From Laetiporus sulphureus 93-53 (lineage: Eukaryota; Basidiomycota; Agaricomycetes; Polyporales; Laetiporaceae): a stretch of DNA of 57,871 bases. The DNA lies in assembly GCF_001632365.1 (NCBI RefSeq), contig NW_024468608.1, positions 1 to 57,871 on the forward strand. Reading direction: 5' to 3'. Positions 33,203 to 44,678 of the stretch are shown in pieces; positions within the stretch are counted from its first letter, which is position 1; every line of letters starts with the position of its first letter. A model generated the notes under the pieces. It was not told the DNA's origin, did not search any database, and was given only the letters and a program-made list of their open reading frames with translations. The position numbers and the translations under genes are program-made.

Positions 33203-33954
33203 AACGATAGGCATTGATCGAGGTCTGAGAAAGTCATCGTGCTTTGTGCCTGTAACGCATGAGCGAGACAACGCATCATTTCAGCAACTCTACGATAGCG
33301 CTCCGGTTCCAAATGTATAGATTGAACGTCAAGCTCCCGTGTGCCTATGTAATAGGTTATCCGATACTGTTCCTTCGCGGTATTCAACCCAGTCGACCGC
33401 GAGCCACCGCGTGACGCGTCAGCTGCAGCACGCGTCGCGCCGCCCATCAAGCACGTGACCGTGACATGAAAATTGACTCACGCCAGCTCTCGCTGGGCTC
33501 TGACCTGCACGCATCGCTGCCGCTCAATATTCAATGCCACACCTACTGCACGGGTACCACTCTAGCTCTTCTACTCCTGTTTGTTTCAGTGAAATTAAAT
33601 GCAAATTCCTGACACGTCGCCGCTAGCTAGTATTTCGCAGAATCGACGGCTCGCGTTACTCGTCAAAATCCAACTTCAACACTGTCCATTGCTCATCTGA
33701 CCTGAAACGCTGCGTGTACTCCAACATTTTTCGCTCACTGCGCTGCATTGAACTCGAGGTTTTGGTTCATTCCTTTGCGCGACGGCCAGTGGGACATAGT
33801 AGTGTCTGGATGCTTACGTTGCGATCAGCGCATAGGTAAAGTGCATTCATCTCGAGAAACCCTGGGTGCTCCGTGATACCCCTATCTGGATCTCTCTCCT
33901 GAGTATGGCGTGGATCGTTATGTTTGACTGTTAACTGCATGTTGGATTCGAAGT
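33203..33954. other. 3' flank of MDR gene
   Basis: The first roughly 280 nt are alignable, inverted, with 47930-48153, the 3' flank of the broken MDR copy, including a shared cgtgcagcacgcgtcgcg-like segment. The remainder shows nothing. Confidence 0.5.
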
Positions 33955-34790
33955 GCTGCTCTCACGTCGTTCGAAGCTTGACCTTGGCCGTCAGTTTCCG
34001 TTGTGACTTGTCTGGCCTATCTTTATGCATGCTCTTTACTGGAGCTGTCTTCATTTGGTGCGCACCAGTTATTTCTTGCACAATCAATGCGCCATACCAC
34101 GGTCCTCGTCCCTCAAGAGTCAGAATCATAGCCGAACCTGTCTTGAGACTCCTCAAATCTATGCCTAGGTATCCTCACTGTGATCCCTATGGCTCGTGGA
34201 TGCACTGAGCTCCTCCACTTTGACGTCCTCACAAGCATATCGATCGGCTATATCAAGCTCCTGATGTTTCTTCAGTAGTCCGACGTCGCTGTCCCTACCA
34301 CCCTCCAGTCGACGTCGTTCGAAGGTCGACCTTGGCCGTTAGCTCCTGCTACGACTTGTCTGGCCCATCTACCTGCATTCTCCTGACTGCAGCTGTCTTC
34401 ACGTGGTGTGCACCAGTTACTTGCTATACCATACCGGGGGTTCTCGTTCCTCAGGGGATCGAATCATAGCCTAACGGGTCTTGCGAGTCCAGAACTCTAT
34501 CGCTAGTAGCTTAACGGATGCTATGCCGCTCCGCAATGGAGCTCCCAAGTTTCAGCATGGCAAACCGCAGCCCATCGTCCTTCCACCCAGGCTGGGCATG
34601 AGCCGGAGCGCGGAGAACTGCGGCGACTGATCCGGTGCTAACGGATTCACGCAATTTGTTCCGCACAAACGTCAGGGGCCCTATGGTTGGCGGATTCATC
34701 GAGCTCCTCCAGGCTTACGTCTTCACAAGTCTATCGATCAGATATGTCAAGCTGACAGTGTCTCTTTAATAGTCCGAACGAAGTACCTGC
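33955..34790 (+). repeat. Imperfect tandem repeat (two units)
   Basis: Unit 1 is about 33955-34290 and unit 2 about 34306-34790. They share cgttcgaag...gaccttggccgt, gacttgtctggcc, gcaccagtta and gagctcctcca segments. Unit 2 has an extra roughly 150-180 nt near 34511-34690. Not coding as far as I can see. Confidence 0.6.
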
Positions 34791-36820
34791 CTTGGGGGTG
34801 CTTCAACGCCAGTAAAACGGTAGGCTGGAACGGCGGTTTCTTTCTTCCCCGTGTCGCCTCTCGATTACCACTCCGGACTATGTCGACAGGGTTCATCTTG
34901 TCTCGCCTGGCGGTAGGCGTTCAGAGGGGCTACCAGGACCATCTCCATCAGACATAGCACGACTAGCGTTCCTTTCTTGTCGAACGCAAATCCATCATTG
35001 GATCCGGCGTACCATCAAACCTCCGATCCTTGACTTGACGTCGGTTCTCTGATGAGTCTTATGCTCGTGACACATCTTCCTGGTGTCACAATCAGCAAGT
35101 CCACGCTGCATTGGTCAACAGGGTCGCACGTCTGAATGGTTCCGTCGATCATTCAGGCACGGCTGGCGCCGGACTTACTTTGATGCGTCCCTCTCCTTGA
35201 ACAATGATAAGATGTCGTCTTGCCAAGCTCGCGAAGGGGAGGCTCGACGCGGCGCTATGTCCATATGGCGATGACAGCTGATGGCGGTATCCGAATTGCA
35301 GAATGCAGCCCTTAATGGATTGATGGACTCTTCATCTATCTTTCTGGCCTCCCGTGCGTTTGGAGCCTCACCTGAGGCCGGCTGCACTTATCCTTTCTCG
35401 TACAAGCACAATATTAGTTTCGGCCATACCGACCCGTCTACTGCGTGCGATGGATGTTATCGTATCGTTTCTGTCGTTTCTGTCGTTTCAAGGGCACGAC
35501 AGAATGTCACGGCCTGTCGAAATCACTCGGTGTGCTGCAATTTAGTTGACAAGCCGATAGGACGATTCTGGCCAGAGTTACCGTAGCCGCATTCCCTGTG
35601 ACGCATCGTCAGGGGGTAGGCCCATCGTCATGCTATCGGGAGCATACAATTCAACATCTCAAGCCGACATCTTCTGCGGCGTACCTGATCTTCGTCGTTC
35701 TCGTCTCATGTCAAGGATGCCATTGTTCCTGTCAAAGGGCATAAGAGTATGTGAGTGTACATCATAAATATTATGCGAGAATGTAAGTTCGCTGAAAGAT
35801 GTCGAGCCAGCGTTAGGATCCGGCCCTATCCATGCCTTGTCAATGATTTGTGATGCTGCGCTTGTGGCGTTTGTTCCGCTGCCAGTCCGCGCTCTACATC
35901 GGAAGAGCGTCGGCGATGCTCTCCGCTGACGCGTACCACCCCAACTCTCTGTAAAGAATGTACCTGACTACCTGTCCTTGACAAAGGAATATCGAGCTTG
36001 GCTCGCGTCGTGTCGTTGGTTGTATGCTCCACCAATCCGGTCCATCATAGACCTTGTTCGCAACCGCGTGGAGCGCTCTTGGTGGCTATGCGCGCAGTCC
36101 TTCGAAGGTGGATTTTTGGAAATACAATCATGTAGCGACCGATGCTAATCAATGACTAGGATAGTGATCCCATCAAAGCGTTCGTCGAAGCGCCACTCGG
36201 AAATAACGTCTATGCAGCCAAGTGTGTTCAACGCTGCGATGGAGCATGCTCTTGACTGCATGTCCATGCGAGACGGTCGCCGTAGGCATCAGTCATCAAG
36301 TCTCAGTGTGCGAATATGAATGTTGGACATTCAGCAAGTGAGGTACGTTCCTTGTTGAGGTGCAATAACAACTGACCATCATGATAAATTGGTATTCGCA
36401 CATCAGTATCACTGAGCGCTTCGGTTGACACGGACCTCATTTCAACCCTTACTGCGGTAATCTCCAATACCGACGTATTTCGTCATCCACCTGCGCGCTC
36501 GCGTCTTTGATACCTCGTAGCTAGGCCAAGGCGGAAGATTGTTCTGCTCGAGACAAATTACAAGTCGTGCCGACCACGGAAGTGAGACGCAGTGTCTTGA
36601 CGAATGTTTGGCATCGAGCCAACGAGGCGGTGTCGCTGTTTCAGGAGCATCTGTCAGAACATCAACGCCGACTTGCACGAGAAGGGGCGTTTCAATGATT
36701 GACGCATCGTCTCGGCAACCGTCGCGGTCTCGATAAATATCCAGCATGGTGAGTGCTCCAGCAGAGCATCCTGACTGCACAATCATTCATCTGAGACACT
36801 GCTCATTCCAACTGAACGTC
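34791..36820. other. Long gene-free stretch
   Basis: About 2 kb with only short motif-free frames on both strands. Given how finely genes here are split, a multi-exon gene could hide in it, but I could not assemble one. Confidence 0.35.
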
Positions 36821-38384
36821 ATGGATGAAAGTCGACGCCCCGGACTCCATTCAGCAGCTAGTCTGGCTACCATCACTTACGTTGCCGGAGAGCTGAGGCT
36901 ATTCCACAGTCCTGGAAGAGCTCGCCCACTGTCAGCGGACAGGGTGCTCATCGTTGGTGGCGGTGTTACCGGACTTACTGTCAGTGGTGTCGTTGTCCGC
37001 GCTAATGTAGTCGCGCAGCGCTCACTCCATGTACCTGACACCAGACAGCGTGGATTCTTCTCGATGCCGGCTACGATGTTACGGTCGTCGCGGAGCGCTG
37101 GGCCAATCCAGAACGACGGATCACTTCGCAAATTGCTGGTGCGCTGTAAGTGGCGCGCAGTTTTTCGCGCGCCATTTCCACGCATTGACTTTGTTTGTCA
37201 TTTTTGATGCTTTAGCTGGGAATATCCGCCGGCGGTATGTGGACGACACACGGACGTTATATCGCTGGAGAACTCGAAGAATTGGGCGATGATATCCTAT
37301 CATGTCTTCCGGGCTCTTTCGCAGATTATCCCATCTGAGGAGCATGGAGTCCGCATGCGTCGCGCAAACTTCTTCTTTGACCGCCCGCTCGAGAACATCC
37401 CGGATCAGTACGAGAAGATGAAGGAGGTCGCGCAAAGCGGGGTACGTATGAAGCGACCTCCGCTGCTTTGTATGCTTTCTCATTGTTCTCACAGGTAGCG
37501 GGCTTCGTGCGCGATCCGAACCTGATCAAAGCGCATGCCGTGAACCAAGAGGCGGGCGTCGTCGACTCTTACCGCCATGATGCTCCTGTGATCGACACCG
37601 ACCAGTACATGATCTGGCTCCGCGCACTAGTCGGTGCAAAGGGTGCGACCTTCATCACAGCCCGCATCAACGGCGACATCATCGCGCAGGAGGAAGAGCT
37701 TCTCGCGAAGCACAATGCATCTGTCATTATCAACGCCACCGGATTGGGCGCGATGGAGCTTGCGAATGACCGGACGGTGTACCCGCTTCGTGGGGCGCTC
37801 ATCCGCGTGGTCAACGACGGGACCAGGTTCCCCAAGGTCACGGAGGCGCTCTCCGTCGGAATCGACGATGCCCATGAGGGATCAGAGGAGCTGGTGTTCA
37901 TCGTGCCGCGGAACGACAACACGCTCATCCTCGGTGGTGAATATCACCTCCATCATATCTTCCAAGCAGCACCCAACATTGACGCGTTACATCCACAGGC
38001 ATCGCCCAACCCCACCAGTGGAATCTAGACCTTACGCTGGACGACCCAGAGATCGCTCGCATGCGTGCGCGCTGCAACGCGTTCGTTCCAGGGCTCGAGA
38101 ACGCCCAGTACGACCCCACTGCCCCGCTCGTGCAGGGCTGTCGGCCGTTCCGCCTCCAGAACGTCCGAGTCGAGCGCGAGCTGCGTCCGCGTCCGGGCAG
38201 TCTGAGCTCCAGCCGGATCATACATTCGTACGGTCAGGGTGGCGCCGGCTTCTCGCTGTCATTTGGGTGCGCTTGGGATGTGCTCAAGTTGGTGGAGGAG
38301 ATCAGGGAGGGAAAGAGGCCGGTGGGGATGGCGGATAAGCTTAGAGAGCAGGTGGAAGGTAGCAGAGTGCCCGCGAGGTTGTAA
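36821..38384 (+). CDS. D-amino-acid oxidase family FAD enzyme, copy 1
   Basis: Five exons: 36821-36979, 37045-37145, 37216-37441, 37495-37936, 37999-38384, giving 437 residues. An in-frame ATG at 36746 would add 25 residues; I chose 36821. The FAD-binding dinucleotide motif is RVLIVGGGVTGLT at about 40-53. DAAO-type landmarks follow: AGYDVTVVAERW, ITSQIAGALWEYPPAVCG, NFFFDRPLENIPDQY and the C-terminal RIIHSYGQGGAGFSLSFGCA. The last residues ARL fit a type 1 peroxisomal targeting signal, as expected for DAAO. The reaction is oxidative deamination of D-amino acids to 2-oxo acids, ammonia and hydrogen peroxide. Internal exons 2-4 have exactly the same lengths as in the paralogue at 41155. The N-terminal exon is the least similar part, so its start is the weakest call. 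Confidence 0.88.
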
Positions 38385-41154
38385 GGAGGGGTTTTCTCTG
38401 CGCGCCAACGCTGGCTTCTGTGCGCGGTACGAAGTTCGAGTTAGCAAGGTTCTAGGATACTGGTCGAGAATGTGTTCATGGCTCCACTCTACAGCCACGG
38501 AGCGTCGATCTAAATTACTGGCGTTGCATATGCGTAAACTGCAGACCCTCCGTATGAACTGTAAAGTCGAAGCACTTTTAGAGGCAGTGATGTTGGAGAT
38601 AGAATTCACATCCTCCCAAAGAATGCACTCGACGATCACCAAGTACAGGAAAGAAAGGGAACGCGAAGCGCAATGTCACTATGGATATCGTTCCTCATCT
38701 CACTTGAGCTGGCGTCTCATCAATCCGCACCTTCCATAGTATGCGGTACATCAGTTGATCAAAGTTGATCAGCTGTTCGCTTCTCAAAGGATGCAAAAAG
38801 TTTGTGCCACAATGCTTGGCTCGACTGCGGCGACGACGCTAAGCGAGAGGCTTATTATACATACTATTTTCCGATGCAGTGGTGCTTTTGAAGATGAGGT
38901 TATCTCGCGATCAAACGCTTCCAGGAATTCTCGTCTACATATTGCGTGTGTTGTTAGCACAATGTCACTCGTCTCGTCTCGTAATATATCGTTTTAGCAT
39001 CCGAAAACGGTGGCCTACGATCGCCTGATCTCAATCACTATTCAATGAAATATAGGACTCACACCAATTGCGGCAAGGGTGCTCTTCTCTACGAGGCCAC
39101 GGTAAGCGCGCATCGATGATCCCGTGCATACACAAACCGCTTAGCGCCCGAGAGTCCGACTCGCGAGTCGCTTAATACTTCTTCAACCTGTCCTCAACGT
39201 TGCAACCCTTCATCGTGATGATCTGCGGCGACGGATTTTGACTATTGGAAGGATGAAGAAACACGTTATTATTCACTCTTTCGTATTGGCACCAGCCATT
39301 GGATGTTGAATGATGAGCGCTGAGCGGCCATGCTGGTCCTTCCGCATGTTCCTTATACTTCTTCGGCCTTTACAACGGCACATCAATCATAACGATAATT
39401 TTTGCCTCTATTCGGTATCGTAAACGATCCTCTAACCAAACAGCTTCATATACAGGAACGTCATTAGCTAGTGCTGGGCACTAACTCTTTCCGATGATTG
39501 ATTCTGCATACGGCGGCTCGTATGGAATGCAACGTCACTTACATCAACGAGGAACTTGAGTCGTCTTGGGGCACGCAACATAGTAAGTTTTTTACTTTGT
39601 TATTCGCCCAGGGTTGGGACAGGCAGATTCACAGTCCCGCAGACAGGATAATGGTTGAAACGAGTGCATATGACCTGGCTCTTGCCACGCATCTCAGTTC
39701 CGATATCGCATGACCGGCATCAAAATGACGGTCTCCTTGCCCGAACCCAAAGAGGGCGCTTGCCCCGCTAGGCGAAATTCGAACTCGGAAGCCTGTATGG
39801 CGAAAGACAGCGAGCGCTCGAGATGCATAACTTACTCATGACTAAAATCATAGACTCGCCAAAATTCTTGCGCTTGTGAACATACGCCAAGATCCGCAGC
39901 TGGCGAAGTGCATTGGAGTGTGATCTTGTTCGTTACATCAACGCTGCGATGCAGCTCGCCTCTCTGAACAATCTTTGACAGATCCGTTTTACCTCTGCAA
40001 ACCTCCGCGGTTGACAGCATTCGGAGCGCTCGTACCCACATGGCAATGGAGTCCTAGGAAACGTCGTTCTCACATCATGTGTGATGCATGCCCAAAATCC
40101 TCCATCCACGGCATCGCGGTCTCCAAACCCCGATGTCTACTTTGCTAGCGTCTGCGTTTTGCTTGATCCAAAGAATCAGCGGCTTTGGCGACAGAGCTCC
40201 TCCCATTTTGAGTGTGTCGCAAAAGCGAAGAATACCGTCAAATATGCCTGTGAACTTGAGCTTGCTGCTCAGCCCAGCACAGATGCTTCTTCGCCCGTGG
40301 AATAACACATACTCCAGGAGTCTGCTAATCGATCTGAACGGTCACACCATCTATTATCAGATCGTTGTTTACCTGTAGCGGATCAATGATGCCGCCGAAC
40401 GCTCAAGTCTACGACATCTAGCCCATCGTGTTCACGGAAGGGCGTTTCGGGCGTTCACATACTGCGCTGCCAAGTCTCCGTATGGTCGGGCTCAAGAAAC
40501 CTGTACGAAGTTGCTCCATCGACATCACGTCGGCACTCGTGAGCGTGTATTTGTATTCAATACTACTTGGGATATAACAAATTCAAGCAACCTGGCTCCC
40601 CTCAAACACGCGTGTTTTGTTTTTCCTTTCGCTCTCATTGAAACCTGCGCAGAGTCTCTAACACGTCTGGCATACCTCCGTGACAGATATTCAATTTATT
40701 TTTGCCGATGCACGTTCACCAGAGGCAGAGAATTGACTCGATGACCTTCTCTCATCTGTAATGGCATGAATGCATGCCGCCTAGAACGTTGTCAGCTGGT
40801 TGCTTCCTCACCCGGTTCGTGTCGGTGCCTATTCAGCGGCCATTTCCCGCCATTGCAGGGACTTGGTATAATTTTTGGCGACGCCCATACATGCGCCTCG
40901 GTCTGGTATTAGCGTCTCGTGCCTACTCCTGGCCTTCGAGATGGTGGAATTATTGGTGCGGATGATCCTTCCGCTGACCAGAGAACGTGATGGCGACGGT
41001 CGAGGCGTCCCGCCTGTCGACATATAAAATGGGCAGCTAATCCCCACTCGACAACCCGAGTACCAGTACTTGTCTTCTGTGCAGCTGATATCCTCTTCGC
41101 TGCAGTTCTCAACTCAGTTATCTACACCCTTTCACATATTGAGCCTCGACAGTA
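38385..41154. other. Gene-free stretch between the two DAAO genes
   Basis: About 2.8 kb. Only short frames without motifs. A promoter for copy 2 lies at the right end. Nothing else is supported. Confidence 0.4.
41024..41030 (+). promoter_or_regulatory. TATA box of DAAO copy 2
   Basis: TATAAAA, 125 nt upstream of the ATG at 41155, followed by a pyrimidine-rich leader. Confidence 0.5.
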
Positions 41155-42755
41155 ATGCCTTCCGTTACTTCTACCAACCACTCCAGCACCCAGCTTGCCA
41201 CTCCCGACATCCACCTCTCACTTGTCTCTGGTGGGCTCATGCTCAGCGTTGGTCCTGGACCTACTCGAAAGCCCACATCAGAGCGGGTGCTCGTCGTCGG
41301 CGGCGGTGTTACCGGGCTTACTGTCAGTCTCACACGCTGCTTTCTCTCTTACAGCAGCTGACATTGTGTGCATTTGGACGTTAGACGGCGTGGGCACTGC
41401 TAGATGCGGGGTACAATGTCACGGTCGTCTCTGAGTGCTGGGCTAATCTGCAACATCGAATTACCTCCCAAATCGCCGGCGCTCTGTGAGTAACTGCCAG
41501 CAAAGTAGCTCGGGAGCGTTCACTCATCCTTTCCCCCTTAACCTCTTTGACATCTCAACAAATTCTGCGCTACTTCCGGTGACATAGCTGGGAGTGGCCG
41601 CCCGCAGTTTGTGGCAGACACACCGATGTCATCTCACTCGAGCACTCAAAAGGCTGGGCGATGACGTCTTACCACGTCTTTGAGGTCCTCATGCGGATCT
41701 TTACTGCGGAGGTACACGGCGTGCGCGTGCGCCGTGCCAACTTCTTCTTTGACCGCCCACTTGAGAACATTCCTGACCAGTACCAAAAGATGCAAGAAAT
41801 CTCGCGCTGCGGAGTAGGTTGACTACATTTCTGATTATTTTTGCTCTTTACACGGGATATCTTTCCATAGGTCACAGGCTTCAATCGGGACCCCACTCTG
41901 ATCACGAAACATGCCGTCAATCAAGAAGCCGGTGTCATTGATTCATACTGCCACGATGCTCCAGTGATTGACACAGATCACTACATGATCTGGCTGCGTG
42001 CTCTCGTCGAAGCTAAGGGCGCTGAACTCATCACTGCTCGGGTCTCAGGTGACCTTCTGACGCAGGAGGACGAGCTCCTCGCGAAATACAGGGCGTCTGC
42101 AATTGTCAATGCGACTGGACTAGACGCGTGGGAGACCGCCGATGACAAGACGGTCTATCCGCTGAGGGGCGCGCTCATTCGTGTGGTCAATGACGGGACG
42201 AAGTTCCCGAAGGTCACTGAAGCGCTTGCTGTCGGTATCGATGACGCCCATCGAGAGGGTCAGGACCTGGTATTTATCGTACCGCGAAACGACAACATCC
42301 TCATTCTGGGAGGTAAGTTCGCATCTGATTATTTTCGCAGACTCAGTCAGCTGATGTTATGGCATTTTCATTTTACAGGTATCGCGCAACCGAGAGAGTG
42401 GAACCTCGACCTGACGCTCGATAGCCCGGAAATCGTGCGCATGCGCGAACGCTGCAACCACTTTGTTCCAGGACTCGCTAACGCCGACTACGACCCCTCC
42501 GCGCCGTTCGTCCAAGGAAACCGGCCAACTCGCGGGCAGAATGTCCGCGTCGAGCGCGAGTCCCGACTAAGGAAGGACGGCAAGCCGAGCCGCATCGTTC
42601 ATTCATATGGCCAGGGAGGCTCGGGATTCTCCCTCTCCTTTGGATGCGCGGGCGACGTGCTTGGGTTGGTGAAGGAGGTCGCGGAGGGCAAGAAGGCTGT
42701 GACGATGTCAGGGAGGCTGCCTGCTGAGAGAACGGCAGCGGTGGCGCGTTTGTGA
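41155..42755 (+). CDS. D-amino-acid oxidase family FAD enzyme, copy 2
   Basis: Five exons: 41155-41322, 41385-41485, 41588-41813, 41871-42312, 42379-42755, giving 437 residues in one frame. The FAD motif is RVLVVGGGVTGLT near residues 44-56. Further landmarks are AGYNVTVVSECW, ITSQIAGALWEWPPAVCG, NFFFDRPLENIPDQY, IDTDHYMIWLRALVEAKGA and RIVHSYGQGGSGFSLSFGCA. It ends in ARL, a possible peroxisomal targeting tripeptide. Intron 2 (102 nt) is longer than its counterpart in copy 1 (70 nt). Exons 2-4 keep identical lengths (101, 226, 442 nt) in both copies, so the pair arose by duplication. Function as for copy 1; which D-amino acids are used cannot be told. Confidence 0.92.
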
Positions 42756-44678
42756 TCCCTTTGGACGCTCATTGTCGCGGAGAGCAGATGCACTATTTTG
42801 CATGGTGGAGAGATCGGGTTTCGTTTTGGTCGATGTACGATATTTGAGTCATAGTAACAAATTATCAACGGCTGAACGCATACGATTGGGGCCCTTTCAT
42901 GCGTGCTTAGCTCATTCCCTTGCAGCGTGCATCGGATGCTATCTGAAAGTGATAGTCAGTATCCTTCAACTACTATCCTTTGATTCATATGAAGAATGCC
43001 CACGTGCAGTGGTGAGGGGAGCTGTGGCGAGAGCAACGGCGGAGCTTGAAAGGGGCCGGTGGCGAACTCAGCGCCACTGCAGCGCTCAACTCTTTCCGAC
43101 TCGCTCATCTACAGTAATAGTCTAATTTCTGCCGTCTTTATTGATTGTCTCTCCATTGCCTCATGAATCTGTGCTTGTCACTGGTGCTATTGATACTGGA
43201 CAATCCCCAGCTTCTCTGTCGTTCATGGGGTTCAGACAACAGGCTCTCCGCAGGGAGAATACACCACCTCAGGCTGATGATGCTATATGGATGTGTTTCG
43301 TTTTAGAGCCTTGTGAGGCGCATGCTAGCCTTACTATTCCACTTGTCTGCTCGTTACGTGTGGTTTGGTGTCGGCCTATGCTTCTGTTAGCTCAGAGTTG
43401 AAAAGCCTGATGTGCCATGCTGTATCTCCCAGTGATCAGCGTGGCCCGCAAACTGTGTTACTCATCGTATCATTTCATCGCCACTATCAGGAAGGTAGAA
43501 ATCGTCTCGCGTGGTCACGAGGAATCGGAACGGGAGAGTCTACATACGAGAATACCGACCCCCTCGTTTCATTATCCTCCTAGTACTCGGACACCTGGTC
43601 TACACGGTACGTGACGTAACACGTTCCTATTATCTGAGATGAGCGAATGTGCGTTCCAGGGGATGATCGAATGTCTGCCCAGACGGCTCTTCCGAACACG
43701 GTTAGTTATGCACGCTACTTTCATTCCGCCGGCTTAACGATGGCTTCTATCTTCGATTGGTATGCACAGCCTTCATAGGTCGATGGGCGTCTTTTATGAA
43801 ATGCCGAAGCATTCTTCGACGATGCTTTGGTTATTCCAGTGCGACCACATCCGTTAATGAATCCATGAACAGTCCACCTCTACCAATATGGTTCTCGATA
43901 TGTTCTACATCTTTGCATTCTAGCATATCATAGAGACAATAGTCACAACCACATGCTCAATTCAGATGGGATGCGTCTCGTGCGGCCGCCGACTTACATC
44001 TGATTGGGTCAGGCCTGCATCACCAGAAGCTTATCTAGGTTCCCGTCTTATAAGTCAGTGGCACGTACATCAAACTCTAAGCATGAGCGTTACAAAAAGT
44101 TCACGTGCTTCCTTCAGGTAACCGAACAGCTGCTATACTCTGACATCCGCATATTCACAGGACCCGCCAACATGAAGTTGATGGTCATAATGTCGGTGTG
44201 TCTCTGTCCATTTGGCCAAACTGTATGATTCATTTGTCCTAGGAATCATTCTAGCTCCATAAAACGTTACAGTATCGACTTGGAGGCCTTTATGACTCCG
44301 ACCGAGGCGAAGACATTCTCCAGCAAGTTTTTTTTGACAGCATTACCATAATCTGCAGTCTCACAGCAGCGCACAATCTGACACGATGAGCAATCATGAC
44401 AATGCCGCACGCTCACATTGGTCTGCTAAGCGCCATGTCCCATCATGATATTGATGTTACGTCACATCCAGAATGTGCGAAGCTGCCCCCGGGTAAGGCA
44501 CTGAATGATCAAATGGGATTCTCGACTGATGAGCGGCGATTGTTCTGTGATGCCTGTCAAACGTTCCCATGGCTGTCATGACATGGGCTCGCAGTATATG
44601 TATGAGTGATCGGCTCAGCCTCGCATCTCAGTTGGGACCATTCTCCTCACCCCTGTCCTGTCTCTCCTCTGTCTATCC
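42756..44678. other. Stretch without a confirmed gene, possible coding fragments
   Basis: One fragment near 43417-43606 reads as an open, non-repetitive frame ending at a GTACGT donor. It could join over a 55-nt intron to a short piece ending near 43699. I could not extend this to a full gene or recognise a family. Confidence 0.3.
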
